The notes beneath the pieces are model-generated. The model worked only from the letters and a program-made list of their open reading frames with translations. It did no database searches and was not told the origin of the DNA. Below are positions 53,900 to 63,491 of a stretch of DNA of 64,000 bases, piece after piece. The first letter of the stretch is position 1. The number at the start of each line of letters is the position of its first letter. Both the position numbers and the translations under genes were made by a program. Source of the stretch: Verrucomicrobiota bacterium. GTDB lineage: Bacteria; Verrucomicrobiota; Verrucomicrobiia; Opitutales; UBA953. The DNA lies in NCBI GenBank assembly GCA_026397955.1, contig JAPLTV010000065.1:1-64000 (forward strand). Reading direction: 5' to 3'.

Positions 53900-55177
53900 A
53901 TGGCCGTCGAAGTCAAAATCCCTCCCATGGGCGAATCCATCACCGGGGGCCTCCTGGCCGCCTGGCTGGTCAAAAGCGGTGACGCTGTCCGCAAGGGCCA
54001 AGCCCTCTTTTCCTACGAAACCGACAAGGTGACCTCCGAAGGCACCGCTGAAGTCGACGGCAAGATCACCATCGCCGTCGAAGCGGGCACCGAAGTGCTC
54101 GTCAATCAGGTCGTCGCCACCATCGAAGCAGGTGCCGCCGGCAACGCTCCTTCCGCTCCGGCCGCCGCTGCTCCAGCCGCCGCCAAAACTGCTTCTGCCG
54201 CTCCGACTCCTGCGCCGAAAGCTGCGCCGGTTGCCGCCAAGTCCGGCGCCGCCGCCGAAGTCTCTCCCGCGGTCCGTCGTCTCTCTGCTGAAACCGGTCT
54301 CGATCCCGCCGGCGTCGAAGGATCGGGCAAGGCTGGTCGCGTGACCAAGGGCGACATGCTCGCCGCCCTCGCAGGCCAGACTCCGATCCGCGCCGTCGCC
54401 CCGGCCGCTGCCGCCGCTCCTTCCGCCTCCGCCGCTCCGGCCGCGCCGGCCGCCCCGGTTTCGATCCCTTCGCGCGATGGTCGCACGACGCGCAAGCGCA
54501 TGTCCCCGCTGCGTCGTAAGATCGCCGAACGCCTCGTCCAGGCGAAGACGGAGACCGCGATGCTCACGACCTTCAACGAGGTCAACATGGCTCCGGTCAT
54601 GGAACTGCGCAAACGCCACGGCGATGAATTCCTTAAGAAATACGGGGTTAAACTCGGCTTCATGTCCTTCTTCGTCAAGGCCGCTGTCCAAGCGATGAAG
54701 GAAGTCCCCGCGATCAACGCGCAGCTCGACGGCGAAGATATCGTCGAGAACAACTTCTTCGACATCGGCGTGGCCGTCGGCACCGACAAGGGCCTGATGG
54801 TCCCGGTCGTCCGCGATTGCGATCAGCTGAATTTCGCCGGCATCGAGAAAGCGATCGGCGACTTCGGCAAGCGTGCTCGCGACGGCAAGATTCAGCTGGC
54901 TGAACTCCAAGGCGGTATCTTCACGATTTCGAACGGTGGCATCTACGGCTCGATGCTCTCGACGCCGATCCTCAATCACCCGCAGGCGGCCATCATGGGC
55001 CTCCACAACATCGTCGAACGCCCCGTCGCCGAGAACGGCCAGGTCGTGATCCGTCCGATCATGTACCTAGCCCTCTCGTACGACCACCGCATCATCGACG
55101 GCAAGGAAGCCGTGACCTTCCTCGTCAAGGTGCGCCAGTTCATCGAGGACCCGCAGCGCTTGCTGTTCGGCGTCTAA
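53900..55177 (+). CDS. sucB: 2-oxoglutarate dehydrogenase E2, dihydrolipoyllysine succinyltransferase
   Basis: 425 residues. Lipoyl domain with the lipoylated Lys43 in [11 protein letters not shown]; a long flexible Ala/Pro linker (about residues 78-120); the E3-binding domain [21 protein letters not shown]; a second Ala/Pro linker; then the catalytic acyltransferase core ending in [13 protein letters not shown] with His396 and Asp400. It transfers the succinyl group to CoA. Lies between E1 and E3 genes, confirming the 2-oxoglutarate rather than pyruvate complex. Confidence 0.95.
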   Translation: MAVEVKIPPMGESITGGLLAAWLVKSGDAVRKGQALFSYETDKVTSEGTAEVDGKITIAVEAGTEVLVNQVVATIEAGAAGNAPSAPAAAAPAAAKTASAAPTPAPKAAPVAAKSGAAAEVSPAVRRLSAETGLDPAGVEGSGKAGRVTKGDMLAALAGQTPIRAVAPAAAAAPSASAAPAAPAAPVSIPSRDGRTTRKRMSPLRRKIAERLVQAKTETAMLTTFNEVNMAPVMELRKRHGDEFLKKYGVKLGFMSFFVKAAVQAMKEVPAINAQLDGEDIVENNFFDIGVAVGTDKGLMVPVVRDCDQLNFAGIEKAIGDFGKRARDGKIQLAELQGGIFTISNGGIYGSMLSTPILNHPQAAIMGLHNIVERPVAENGQVVIRPIMYLALSYDHRIIDGKEAVTFLVKVRQFIEDPQRLLFGV

Positions 55178-55201
55178 TCCTACTCTCATAATCCTACCTC
55201 A

Positions 55202-56602
55202 ATGTCTCAATTCGATCTCGTTGTAATCGGCTCCGGCCCCGGTGGCTATGTCGCCGCCATCAAGGCCGGCCAGCTCGGCCTCAAGGTGGCCCTCGTGGAA
55301 AAGGACAATTCCCTAGGCGGCACCTGCCTCAATGTCGGCTGCATCCCTTCTAAGGCCCTCCTGCACTCCACCGAGGTCTACCAGCACGCCTTGCACGGCA
55401 AGAAGCACGGCCTCGTCGGCGCCGAGAAGATCACCTTCGACGTCGCCGCGATGCTCGCGAATAAGGACAAGGTCGTCGCTCAGCTCAACATGGGCGTCGG
55501 CGCCCTGCTCAAGAAGCGCAACGTCGAGATCGTCCGTGGCCTCGGTCGCCTCGTGAAGTCCGGCCAGGTCCTCGTCCGCTCCACGGCCGGCGACCGCACG
55601 CTCGAGACGAAGAACATCCTCATCGCCACGGGCTCCGTCCCGATCGAACTGCCTTTCATGAAGTTCGACGGTGAAACCGTCATCTCCTCCGACCACGGCA
55701 TCTCGCTGAAGTCCGTCCCGGAAAAGATGGTCGTCGTCGGTGCCGGCGCCATCGGCCTCGAGCTCGGTTCCGTCTGGGCCCGTCTCGGCTCCCAAGTCAC
55801 CGTTGTCGAGATGCTGCCCTCCATCGGCGGCCCCGCTTACGATGCCGACGTCGCCAAGGCCGCGCAGAGCGCTTTCGAGAAACAGGGCATCAAGTTCGAG
55901 ATGGGGGCCAAGGTCACCGGCGTGAAGAAGAGCGCCGCCGGCTCCGCCCTCACCGCCGAACGCGATGGCAAGGCCCTCGAATTCGCAGCCGATAAGATCC
56001 TCGTCGCCGTGGGCCGCAAGGCCAACACTTCCGGTCTCGGCGCCCAGGAAGCCGGCCTTAAACTCGACGAACGCGGTCGTATCGTCATCGACGCCCACTT
56101 CTTGACCAACCTTCCCGGCGTCTACGCCATCGGTGACGTCGTCGCCGGACCGATGCTCGCGCACAAGGCCGAAGAAGAAGGCGTCGCGGTCGCCGAGAAC
56201 CTCGCCGGCAAGCATGGCCACGTGAACTACGCCATCATCCCCGGCGTCATTTACACCGACCCTGAAGTCGCCTGCGTCGGTCTCTCCGAAGCCGAAGCGA
56301 AGGCCAAGAACATCGAAGTCGCTATCGGCAAGTTCCAGCTCGCCGGCAACGGCCGTGCGATCGCCTCCGACTGCACCTCAGGTTTCGTCAAGGTCATCGC
56401 CTGCGCCAAGACCGACAAGCTCTTGGGCGTCCAGATGGTCGCCAAGGGAGCTTCGGAAATGATCGCCGCCGCCTGCGCCCACATGGAATACGGCGGCAGC
56501 GCCGAAGATGTCGCCCGTACCTGCTTCGCCCACCCGACCGTCAGCGAATCCTTCAAGGAAGCCGCGATGGCCGTCAGCAAGTCGAGCATCCACTCGCTCT
56601 GA
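55202..56602 (+). CDS. lpdA: dihydrolipoyl dehydrogenase (E3)
   Basis: 466-residue flavoprotein disulfide reductase that reoxidises the E2 dihydrolipoyl group. FAD motif GSGPGGYVAAIKAGQLG; redox disulfide Cys42 and Cys47 in GGTCLNVGCIPSKALL; NAD loop GAGAIGLELGSVW; C-terminal active-site base in CFAHPTVSESF. It follows sucB by 24 bases. A strong intrinsic terminator closes the operon. Confidence 0.97.
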   Translation: MSQFDLVVIGSGPGGYVAAIKAGQLGLKVALVEKDNSLGGTCLNVGCIPSKALLHSTEVYQHALHGKKHGLVGAEKITFDVAAMLANKDKVVAQLNMGVGALLKKRNVEIVRGLGRLVKSGQVLVRSTAGDRTLETKNILIATGSVPIELPFMKFDGETVISSDHGISLKSVPEKMVVVGAGAIGLELGSVWARLGSQVTVVEMLPSIGGPAYDADVAKAAQSAFEKQGIKFEMGAKVTGVKKSAAGSALTAERDGKALEFAADKILVAVGRKANTSGLGAQEAGLKLDERGRIVIDAHFLTNLPGVYAIGDVVAGPMLAHKAEEEGVAVAENLAGKHGHVNYAIIPGVIYTDPEVACVGLSEAEAKAKNIEVAIGKFQLAGNGRAIASDCTSGFVKVIACAKTDKLLGVQMVAKGASEMIAAACAHMEYGGSAEDVARTCFAHPTVSESFKEAAMAVSKSSIHSL

Positions 56603-56623
56603 GCGAGGGTCGGACTTTTGAAC

Positions 56624-56656
56624 GAAAGGGTGCGAATAGCACCCTTTCTTATTTTA
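56624..56656 (+). terminator. intrinsic terminator of the sucA-sucB-lpdA operon
   Basis: Perfect 10-bp stem GAAAGGGTGC (56624-56633) / GCACCCTTTC (56639-56648) with a 5-base loop, followed by TTATTTTA. It lies 21 bases past the lpdA stop and faces the terminator of the convergent SRP RNA gene. Confidence 0.85.
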
Positions 56657-56659
56657 CGC

Positions 56660-56697
56660 CCAAACAAGGACGCCCTCCCAAATGAAGGGAAGGCGTC
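56660..56697 (-). terminator. intrinsic terminator of the SRP RNA gene
   Basis: On the minus strand an 11-bp stem (arms at 56687-56697 and 56669-56679, one G-U pair, 7-base loop) is followed by CTTGTTT. It lies about 15 bases beyond the 3' end of the SRP RNA and back-to-back with the lpdA terminator. Confidence 0.75.
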
Positions 56698-56712
56698 GAA
56701 TGAAAAGTAAAG

Positions 56713-56810
56713 GGCCAGGCTTACCACGGCACACGGGTGGACTGACTGCCGTTGCTTCCTTCCGGACCTGGCGGGGTTCGTCTGCCACCCGTTGCATGGG
56801 GCCTGACTTG
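56713..56810 (-). ncRNA. ffs: bacterial small SRP RNA (4.5S RNA)
   Basis: About 98 bases. The minus strand carries the invariant domain IV apical loop and asymmetric bulge, GGTCCGGAAGGAAGCAACGG, flanked by complementary arms (AACGGGTGGCAGACGA with AGTCCACCCGTGTGCCG) and a closing CAGGC/GCCTG stem. It binds Ffh for co-translational membrane targeting. It has its own predicted promoter and terminator, lying convergent to lpdA and divergent to valS. End positions are accurate to a few bases. Confidence 0.92.
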
Positions 56811-56816
56811 CTAATC

Positions 56817-56845
56817 TTAATGCCCGCCTAGTCCGTTCTTTTCAA
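56817..56845 (-). promoter_or_regulatory. candidate sigma70-type promoter for ffs
   Basis: On the minus strand TTGAAA (56845-56840) and CATTAA (56822-56817) are separated by exactly 17 bases, and the -10 ends 6 bases before the predicted SRP RNA 5' end. The -35 matches five of six consensus bases; the -10 is weak. Confidence 0.5.
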
Positions 56846-56879
56846 TCCCCAACTTAACCCCTAATCATTCCCCTTTCCG

Positions 56880-59603
56880 ATGGCCGAAATCCCCAAATCT
56901 TATGAGCCGCAAGGCGTCGAACAGCAGTGGTATGACCGCTGGGTCGCGGCCGGTTGCTTCAAGGGCAAGGTAGACCACACCCGCGAGTCCTTCGCGGTGA
57001 TGATCCCGCCGCCGAACGTCACGGGCGTCCTGCACATGGGGCACCTGCTGAATAACACGCTGCAGGACATCATGGTCCGCCGCGCCCGCCAAGAAGGCAA
57101 ATCCGCGCTCTGGCTTCCAGGCACCGACCATGCCGGCATCGCCACACAGTCGCGCGTTGAAAAGGAACTCCGCCAAAAGGAAGGCAAGACCCGCCACGAC
57201 CTCGGTCGCGAGAAATTTATCCAGGTCGCGTCCGAGTGGCGCGACAAGCACGGCGGCATCATCCTCGGCCAGCTCCGTAAACTCGGTGCCTCTTGCGATT
57301 GGGATCGCACGGTGCACACGCTCGACGCCGGCTACTCGCAGGCAGTCCTCCAGACCTTCGTCACGCTCTACGAACGCGGTTACGTCTACCGCGGCAAGCG
57401 CATGGTCAACTGGTGCCCGGTCTCACAGACCGGCCTATCCGACGAAGAGGTGATCATGAAGCCCTCCAAGGGCTCGCTCTACCGCATGCGTTATGAGGTC
57501 GCCGAGATTCCTGGCACCTACCTCGAGATCTCCACCACGCGCCCCGAGACCATTCCGGGCGACGCCGCCGTCGCGGTCCACCCGGACGACGAACGCTACA
57601 AGCACCTCATCGGTAAGCACGTCTGGCGCCCCTTCCCTCGCGCGCAGATCCCGATCGTCGGCGACACCGCCGTCGAGAAGGATTTCGGCACAGGCGTCCT
57701 GAAGGTCACGCCGGCCCACGACCGCACTGACTTCGATATCGGTAAGCGCCATAACCTTCCGGTCGTCGATGTGATGAACCCGGATGGCACGATGAACGCC
57801 GACGCGGGTCCGCTCGCCGGCGTAGAACGCTTCAAGGCCCGCGGCTTGGCCGAGAAACTCCTCGAAGAACTCGGTGCGCTGGTGAAGACCGAACCTTACG
57901 AGAACACGGTCGGCTATTCGGAACGTGCCGACGTCCCGATTGAGCCTCGCCTCAGCGAACAGTGGTTCATCCGCTACCCGAAGATCGACGAAGCCAAACG
58001 CGCCGTCACCTCAGGCATCATCAAGTTCCACCCAGAACGCTGGACGAAGACCTATCTCCACTGGCTCGAGAACATCCAGGACTGGTGCGTCAGCCGCCAG
58101 CTCTGGTGGGGCCACCGTATCCCGGTCTGGTACCGCAAGGGCGCCGACCGCAACGACCCGAAGAACCTGCACGTCTCCCTCACCGCCCCCGCCGACGCCA
58201 CCAACTGGGAACAGGATCCCGACGTGCTCGACACGTGGGCTTCCTCGTGGCTCTGGTGCCTTGCGACCATCGGCTGGCGCAAGCCGGGCGAGACGACCGA
58301 AGAATTGAAGCACTGGTATCCGACCGGTGCCCTCGCGACCGGACCCGACATCATTTTCCTCTGGGTCGCCCGCATGATCATCGCCGGCCTCGAACTGCAC
58401 GGCCCCGAGAAGAAGACGCTCACCGATGACGAGATCCGCCAACGGATCCCGTTCAAGCGTGTCTATTTCAACGGTATTATCCGCGACAAGCTCGGCCGCA
58501 AGATGTCTAAATCGCTCGGTAATTCGCCCGAGCCCCTCGACCTCATCGCGAAGTTTGGCGCCGACGGCCTCCGCTTCGGCCTCTTGTCCATCGCCCCCAA
58601 GGGCCAAGACATCCTCTTCGACGAAGATCGCGTCAGCCAAGGACGCAACTTCTGCAACAAGCTCTGGAATGCTGCCCGCTTCCGCCAGATGTCCGGCCCG
58701 ATGGCCGATAACTCGACGCTCGCCGCCGTGGTCAGCCGCATCAAGGCAGCCCAGCTCGATGACGATGACTTCGCCATCCTCCAAGGCCTCGCCGAACTGA
58801 CCGACAGCACGACCAAGAACCTGGATGAGCACGAGTTCACCGCCTACGCGCAGGGACTATACTCCTTCTTCTGGGGCGACTTCTGCGACTGGTACGTCGA
58901 AGCCTCGAAAGCTCGCCTCAAGGACCCAGCCCTGGTCGACAACTGCCTCGCGGTGCAGGATCTCGTCCTGCGCCAGTTCCTCCTGTTGCTCCACCCGGTC
59001 GCTCCGTTCATCTCCGAAGAACTCTGGCACCTGCTTGGCTACGGCACGGAGAAGGACTTCATCCAGAACCACCACACCGGCTCCGGCGGCGACCTCCTCC
59101 GCGTTCTCCGCGAAAACGGTATCAAGATGAGCGCCGCCAAGGTCGCCGATGTCGCCCTCCTCAGGGAATTCGTCGCCTCAGTTCGTGGCCTCAAGTCGCA
59201 GGCTAACCAGGCGACCCGCCGCGATTCGGTCATCACGATCATCGCCAAGGACGCCACGGCGAAGACCCTCCTCCAGGCGAACCGCGAAAAGCTCAGTAGC
59301 ATGGCTGGCCTAGCCGAAATCACCTTCGCCGACGATGCCGGCGATCGCACTGGCTCGCTCAACTCACTCGGCACCGTCTTGCTCGAACTCTCCGGTACGG
59401 TCGACGTCGCTGCGGAAAAAATCCGCCTCGCCAAGGAACTGACTAAGCTCGAACAGGCCGTCGCTGCCGGCGAAGCCAAGCTGACCAACGAAGTTTTCGT
59501 GTCGAAGGCTCCCCCGAAGATTCTCGAAGGCGCCCGCAAACAACTCGACGAAGCCAAGGCCAAGCGCGATGAAATCGCGCGCATGCTCGCCACACTCGGC
59601 TAA
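56880..59603 (+). CDS. valS: valyl-tRNA synthetase
   Basis: 907 residues; class I synthetase charging tRNA-Val. HIGH motif HMGH in PPPNVTGVLHMGHLLNN, an editing domain (TTRPETIPGDAAVAVHPDD) and KMSKS in GRKMSKSLGNSPEPLDL. The C-terminal ~65 residues form the family coiled coil (ELTKLEQAVAAGEAKL). The ATG has only C/T-rich sequence before it. nagB starts 1 base after its stop, so valS may drive or share the transcript of the amino-sugar genes. Confidence 0.97.
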   Translation: MAEIPKSYEPQGVEQQWYDRWVAAGCFKGKVDHTRESFAVMIPPPNVTGVLHMGHLLNNTLQDIMVRRARQEGKSALWLPGTDHAGIATQSRVEKELRQKEGKTRHDLGREKFIQVASEWRDKHGGIILGQLRKLGASCDWDRTVHTLDAGYSQAVLQTFVTLYERGYVYRGKRMVNWCPVSQTGLSDEEVIMKPSKGSLYRMRYEVAEIPGTYLEISTTRPETIPGDAAVAVHPDDERYKHLIGKHVWRPFPRAQIPIVGDTAVEKDFGTGVLKVTPAHDRTDFDIGKRHNLPVVDVMNPDGTMNADAGPLAGVERFKARGLAEKLLEELGALVKTEPYENTVGYSERADVPIEPRLSEQWFIRYPKIDEAKRAVTSGIIKFHPERWTKTYLHWLENIQDWCVSRQLWWGHRIPVWYRKGADRNDPKNLHVSLTAPADATNWEQDPDVLDTWASSWLWCLATIGWRKPGETTEELKHWYPTGALATGPDIIFLWVARMIIAGLELHGPEKKTLTDDEIRQRIPFKRVYFNGIIRDKLGRKMSKSLGNSPEPLDLIAKFGADGLRFGLLSIAPKGQDILFDEDRVSQGRNFCNKLWNAARFRQMSGPMADNSTLAAVVSRIKAAQLDDDDFAILQGLAELTDSTTKNLDEHEFTAYAQGLYSFFWGDFCDWYVEASKARLKDPALVDNCLAVQDLVLRQFLLLLHPVAPFISEELWHLLGYGTEKDFIQNHHTGSGGDLLRVLRENGIKMSAAKVADVALLREFVASVRGLKSQANQATRRDSVITIIAKDATAKTLLQANREKLSSMAGLAEITFADDAGDRTGSLNSLGTVLLELSGTVDVAAEKIRLAKELTKLEQAVAAGEAKLTNEVFVSKAPPKILEGARKQLDEAKAKRDEIARMLATLG

Positions 59604-59604
59604 G

Positions 59605-60345
59605 ATGATCTCGACCAGGCTTCATCCCGACAAACAAACCGCCGCACAGGCGATCGCCGGGGAGATAGCCGACCTCATCGAGATACGCTCGAAATCGGGC
59701 AAGACGACGGTGCTTGGCCTGGCGACCGGTTCCACGCCGCTCCCGCTTTACGCCGAGCTGATCCGCCTGCACCGCGCTGAGAAGCTGAGTTTCCGCTCGG
59801 TCATCACCTTCAACCTGGACGAATACGCAGGCCTTGGCCCGTCGCATCCGCAGTCGTATCGATTCTTCATGGAGGAAAACCTTTTCCGCCATCTCGATAT
59901 TCCCGCGGGCAATATCCACATTCCCGACGGTCTTTCGAAAGATGCGGCCAAGAATTGCGCCGACTATGAAGCGGCCATCCGCGCAGTCGGCGGGATTGAC
60001 CTCCAAATCCTTGGCATCGGCCGCACCGGCCACATCGGTTTCAACGAACCGCCCTCTGCGGCCGACACCCGTACCCGCTGGGTCCACCTCGATGAGGTGA
60101 CTCGTCGCGACAACTCGGTCTTCTTCGGCGACCTCGCTCAGGTCCCGCAGGGCGCCCTGACGATGGGCGTCGCCACGATTCTCGAGGCTCGCCGGGTCGA
60201 GCTGATCGCCTTCGGCGAAGCCAAGGCCGACATCGTACATCGCGCGATGAAGGAAGCCCCTTCCGCCGCCTGTCCGGCGACCTGGCTGCAACAGCACCCT
60301 CGCTGCACATTCCACCTCGACGCGGCCGCCGCCAAGGCGCTTTGA
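59605..60345 (+). CDS. nagB: glucosamine-6-phosphate deaminase
   Basis: 246 residues from the ATG at 59605. Converts glucosamine 6-phosphate to fructose 6-phosphate and ammonia. Active-site features are Asp72 in FNLDEYAGL, the LATGSTPLPLY phosphate loop and GRTGHIGFNEP with the catalytic His and Glu. Slightly shorter than E. coli NagB and without its allosteric C-terminal tail. One base after valS, and overlapping the following kinase-like frame. No nagA deacetylase is nearby; a PIG-L deacetylase lies two genes downstream. Confidence 0.93.
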   Translation: MISTRLHPDKQTAAQAIAGEIADLIEIRSKSGKTTVLGLATGSTPLPLYAELIRLHRAEKLSFRSVITFNLDEYAGLGPSHPQSYRFFMEENLFRHLDIPAGNIHIPDGLSKDAAKNCADYEAAIRAVGGIDLQILGIGRTGHIGFNEPPSAADTRTRWVHLDEVTRRDNSVFFGDLAQVPQGALTMGVATILEARRVELIAFGEAKADIVHRAMKEAPSAACPATWLQQHPRCTFHLDAAAAKAL

Positions 60346-60353
60346 CCAGTCAG

Positions 60354-61739
60354 ATGGACGTCGCCCCCCTCCATCGCTCCGTCATCGACCCAGGCCTCGT
60401 TCCGGCCGCCCTCTGGACCCGTGCGTACCTGGGCCGTTGCGCGACTACAGCCGGTTCCTCTGAACTCACCATCGCTCTCCGCCGGGACGATAACACCGCC
60501 TCACTGTTCCGCACGCAAGTGCTCGCAGGCGGAGTCGACGACGAATCGACCTATCTTCACGTCGAACGCACGGTAAAGTTCCTGCTCTGGTCGCGTGGTG
60601 CGCCTGACATCCTGCTCTGCGGCCCAGAAGCTGCGCCCCTCGCCCGTCGGCTGCAGGCGGATTACTCCCCCGCAGGGGATCGCGCCTTCGACGCCGACTT
60701 CCACCGTAAGGTCTTTGAACGCCCCCTTTCATTCCGCGCCGTCACGTCCACCGAGTTGCCCACCGCCGTCTCCGCCCACCTGCCGCTTGGACGCAACCTA
60801 GACGGGTGTCGCATCGGTTTCGATCTCGGCGGCTCCGATCGCAAGTGCGCCGCGCTCATCGACGGCAAGGTCGTCTTCTCCGAGGAAGTGAAATGGGATC
60901 CCTATTTCCAGTCCGACCCGGCCTACCATCTCGCCGGAATCCGTCATTCGTTAGACCTCGCTGCCAGCCATCTGCCCCGCGTCGACGCCATCGGCGGTTC
61001 TTCCGCCGGCGTCTACGTGAACAACAAGGTTCGGATTGCGTCGCTCTTCCGCGGGATTACGGACGCCACTCTTTTCGATGCCCAGGTAAGAAATATCTTC
61101 CTAGACCTCGCCAAATCCTACGCCGTGCCATTCGAGGTCCTTAACGATGGCGACGTCACCGCATTGGCAGGTTCGATGTCCCTCGGCCGCAACGCCGTCC
61201 TCGGCGTAGCCATGGGTACCAGCGTGGCCGCTGGCTACGTCGATACGGCAGGCAACCTCACCAACTGGCTCAGCGAACTGGCCTTCGTGCCCGTGGATTA
61301 TCGCCTGGAAGGTCCGGCAGACGAATGGTCCGGCGACCGCGGCTGTGCGGTACAATATTTCAGCCAGCAGGGCGTCGGGCGACTGCTACCCCTTGCCGGT
61401 ATCGCCCTGCCCGCCTCGATGCGCCTGCCCGAGCAGCTCGAAGAACTTCAGAAGCTGCAGCTCGCCGGCGATCCAAGGGCCCAGCAAGTGTACGAGGCCA
61501 TCGGTATCGCCTTCGGCTACGCCATCGCCCATTTCGCCAGCTTCTACGAGATGAGCTGCCTGCTGATCATGGGCCGGGTCACCTCCGGCCAAGGCGGCAC
61601 AATCATCATCGAGAAGGCTCGGATGGTCTTGCGCGACGAATTCCCCGAACTTCGCATCGACCTCGTCGTGCCGGACGAGAAAGATAAGCGCCACGGCCAA
61701 GCCATCGCGGCCGCCTCCCTTCCCGCCCTCCGCCGATGA
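60354..61739 (+). CDS. ROK/ASKHA-type sugar kinase-like protein
   Basis: 461 residues from the ATG at 60354 (a TTG at 60342 overlaps the nagB stop and is possible). The first ~140 residues are an extra domain not usual in ROK kinases. The ASKHA core follows: phosphate-1 loop RIGFDLGGSDRKCAALIDG, GGSSAGVYVNN, DGDVTALAGSM with the likely catalytic Asp, and GVAMGTSVAAGYVD. The ROK zinc-cysteine signature is absent. In this operon it could phosphorylate N-acetylglucosamine or glucosamine, but the substrate is inference. It overlaps the PIG-L gene by ATGA. Confidence 0.7.
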   Translation: MDVAPLHRSVIDPGLVPAALWTRAYLGRCATTAGSSELTIALRRDDNTASLFRTQVLAGGVDDESTYLHVERTVKFLLWSRGAPDILLCGPEAAPLARRLQADYSPAGDRAFDADFHRKVFERPLSFRAVTSTELPTAVSAHLPLGRNLDGCRIGFDLGGSDRKCAALIDGKVVFSEEVKWDPYFQSDPAYHLAGIRHSLDLAASHLPRVDAIGGSSAGVYVNNKVRIASLFRGITDATLFDAQVRNIFLDLAKSYAVPFEVLNDGDVTALAGSMSLGRNAVLGVAMGTSVAAGYVDTAGNLTNWLSELAFVPVDYRLEGPADEWSGDRGCAVQYFSQQGVGRLLPLAGIALPASMRLPEQLEELQKLQLAGDPRAQQVYEAIGIAFGYAIAHFASFYEMSCLLIMGRVTSGQGGTIIIEKARMVLRDEFPELRIDLVVPDEKDKRHGQAIAAASLPALRR

Positions 61740-62584
61740 TCTCCCTCAACCCTCTCGCGCGGCTCGTGACCCCTGACGGCAAGACCGGTCCGGACGCCCT
61801 GAGCCGCACCACACACCTCGGCATCGGCGCCCACCAGGACGACCTAGAGTTCATGGCCTTCCATGGCATCCTCTCCTGCTATGACCGTACCGATCGCTGG
61901 TTTGGCGGCGTGACCATCACCGACGGCCGCGGCTCTTCGCGCACCGGACCGTTCAAGGACTGGACCGACGACCAAATCGCCGCTGAACGCGTCCGCGAGC
62001 AGGACGCCGCGGCCGTCATCGGCCAATATTCTTTCATGGCCCAGTTGGGCTTCGGCAGCGCCGCCGTCCGCGACGCCCAGCAGACCGCTGTCCGCGACGA
62101 CCTCCGCCGCATCCTCGAAGCCAGCCGTCCCGAGGTCGTCTACCTGCATAACCTCGCCGATAAGCACGACACCCACGTCGGCTGTGCACTCCGTTGCATC
62201 GAAGCGATGCGCCAGATGCCCAAGGTGGATCGCCCGAAGATGATCTACGGTTGCGAAGTATGGCGCGACCTTGACTGGCTCGTCGACAGCGAGAAAACCC
62301 CGATGCCGATCTCGGCTCGACCAGAACTGGCCCGCGCCCTCAATGAGGTCTTCGCCACCCAGATCGCCGGGGGTAAACGCTACGACCTCGCCGTCCTCGG
62401 CCGCCGCACGGCCAACGCGACCTTCAGCAACGCCCATGCCACCGACCACGAATCGGCCATGCAGTGGGCGATGGACCTGACTCCGCTCGTCCACGACGAC
62501 AGCCTCGACCCAATTGCCTACACGGTTGGCTTCATCGACCGCCTGAAGTCCGACGTCACCGCCCGCCTTCACAAATCCCTCTGA
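61736..62584 (+). CDS. PIG-L (LmbE) family deacetylase
   Basis: 282 residues. Zinc-dependent N-deacetylase family acting on N-acetylglucosamine conjugates. Metal site His33-x-Asp35-Asp36 in GAHQDDLEFM, and the later His pair in HNLADKHDTHVG. The start lies in the stop of the kinase-like gene (ATGA). In the context of nagB, and with no nagA, it is a candidate GlcNAc-6-phosphate (or GlcNAc) deacetylase; Bacteroidetes NagB proteins fused to PIG-L domains give a precedent. The substrate is inferred from context, not seen. Confidence 0.85.
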   Translation: MISLNPLARLVTPDGKTGPDALSRTTHLGIGAHQDDLEFMAFHGILSCYDRTDRWFGGVTITDGRGSSRTGPFKDWTDDQIAAERVREQDAAAVIGQYSFMAQLGFGSAAVRDAQQTAVRDDLRRILEASRPEVVYLHNLADKHDTHVGCALRCIEAMRQMPKVDRPKMIYGCEVWRDLDWLVDSEKTPMPISARPELARALNEVFATQIAGGKRYDLAVLGRRTANATFSNAHATDHESAMQWAMDLTPLVHDDSLDPIAYTVGFIDRLKSDVTARLHKSL

Positions 62585-62585
62585 C

Positions 62586-63491
62586 ATGAAGCCCACCCTC
62601 CTCGTCCTCGCCGCCGGCATGGGCAGTCGCTACGGCGGCCTGAAGCAGATCGACCCGATGGGTCCGTCAGGGGAGACCATCCTAGATTACTCCGTTTTCG
62701 ATGCCCTCCGCGCCGGCTTCGGCAAGGTGGTGTTCATCATCCGTCCTGACTTCGAGCAGGATTTCCGCGAACGCATCGCCGCGAAGTTCGCCGGCCGGAT
62801 CGACGTCGGCTTCGCTTTCCAGACGATCGACCAATTGCCCGCCGGCTTCACGGTACCGGCTGGTCGCGAGAAACCCTGGGGAACCACTCACGCCATCCTC
62901 TGCGCCCGTGACGCCGTCCATACGCCCTTCGCGGTCATCAACGCCGACGACTTCTACGGCCGCGACTCCTACGCTTCGCTCGGACGCTACCTCTCCGTAC
63001 TCACCAACGATTCCACGGCCTACGCGATGGTGGGCTTCACCCTCAAGAACACTCTCTCCGAGCATGGCACCGTCGCCCGCGGCGTCTGCCAGACCGACGC
63101 CGCCGGAAAGCTGACCGACATCCAAGAGCTGACGAAGATTGCCAAGCTCGCCCAAGGCGCGGAACACCGAGGAGACGACGGCAAGGTCGTGACTCTCACC
63201 GGGGAGGAACCTGTTTCGATGAATATGTGGGGCTTCACGCCAGCGATTTTCCCTCAGCTCGAAGCCGACTTCCGTGCCTTCCTGACCGTCAAAGGCGCCG
63301 AGATGAAGAGCGAATCCTACATCCCGATGTCTGTCGGCAGCCTCATTCGCGCCGGACAGGCTAGCTGCCAGGTGCTGCGTTCCGATTCTGCGTGGTTCGG
63401 CGTGACCTACCGTGAAGACAAGCCAGTGGTCCAGGCCAGCATCGCTCAGCAGGTCAGCAGCGGCGCCTACCCACCCTCCCTCTGGGCCTGA
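62586..63491 (+). CDS. sugar-1-phosphate nucleotidyltransferase
   Basis: 301 residues of the NTP-transferase family. The nucleotide-binding signature LAAGMGSRYGGLKQIDPMG is at the N-terminus (Gly-x-Gly-x-Arg then Lys), VINADDFYG holds the metal-binding Asp, and FGVTYREDKPVV is near the C-terminus. It probably joins a sugar 1-phosphate to UTP or another NTP. The next gene is a NahK-like 1-kinase, which would supply its substrate, so an N-acetylhexosamine 1-phosphate is the likely partner. It starts 1 base after the PIG-L stop. Confidence 0.87.
   Translation: MKPTLLVLAAGMGSRYGGLKQIDPMGPSGETILDYSVFDALRAGFGKVVFIIRPDFEQDFRERIAAKFAGRIDVGFAFQTIDQLPAGFTVPAGREKPWGTTHAILCARDAVHTPFAVINADDFYGRDSYASLGRYLSVLTNDSTAYAMVGFTLKNTLSEHGTVARGVCQTDAAGKLTDIQELTKIAKLAQGAEHRGDDGKVVTLTGEEPVSMNMWGFTPAIFPQLEADFRAFLTVKGAEMKSESYIPMSVGSLIRAGQASCQVLRSDSAWFGVTYREDKPVVQASIAQQVSSGAYPPSLWA

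Noticed and set aside
56700-56880. Possible tRNA or riboswitch upstream of valS
   Set aside because: The structured element is the SRP RNA on the minus strand (GGTCCGGAAGGAAGC core); no T-box or tRNA arms are seen on the plus strand.
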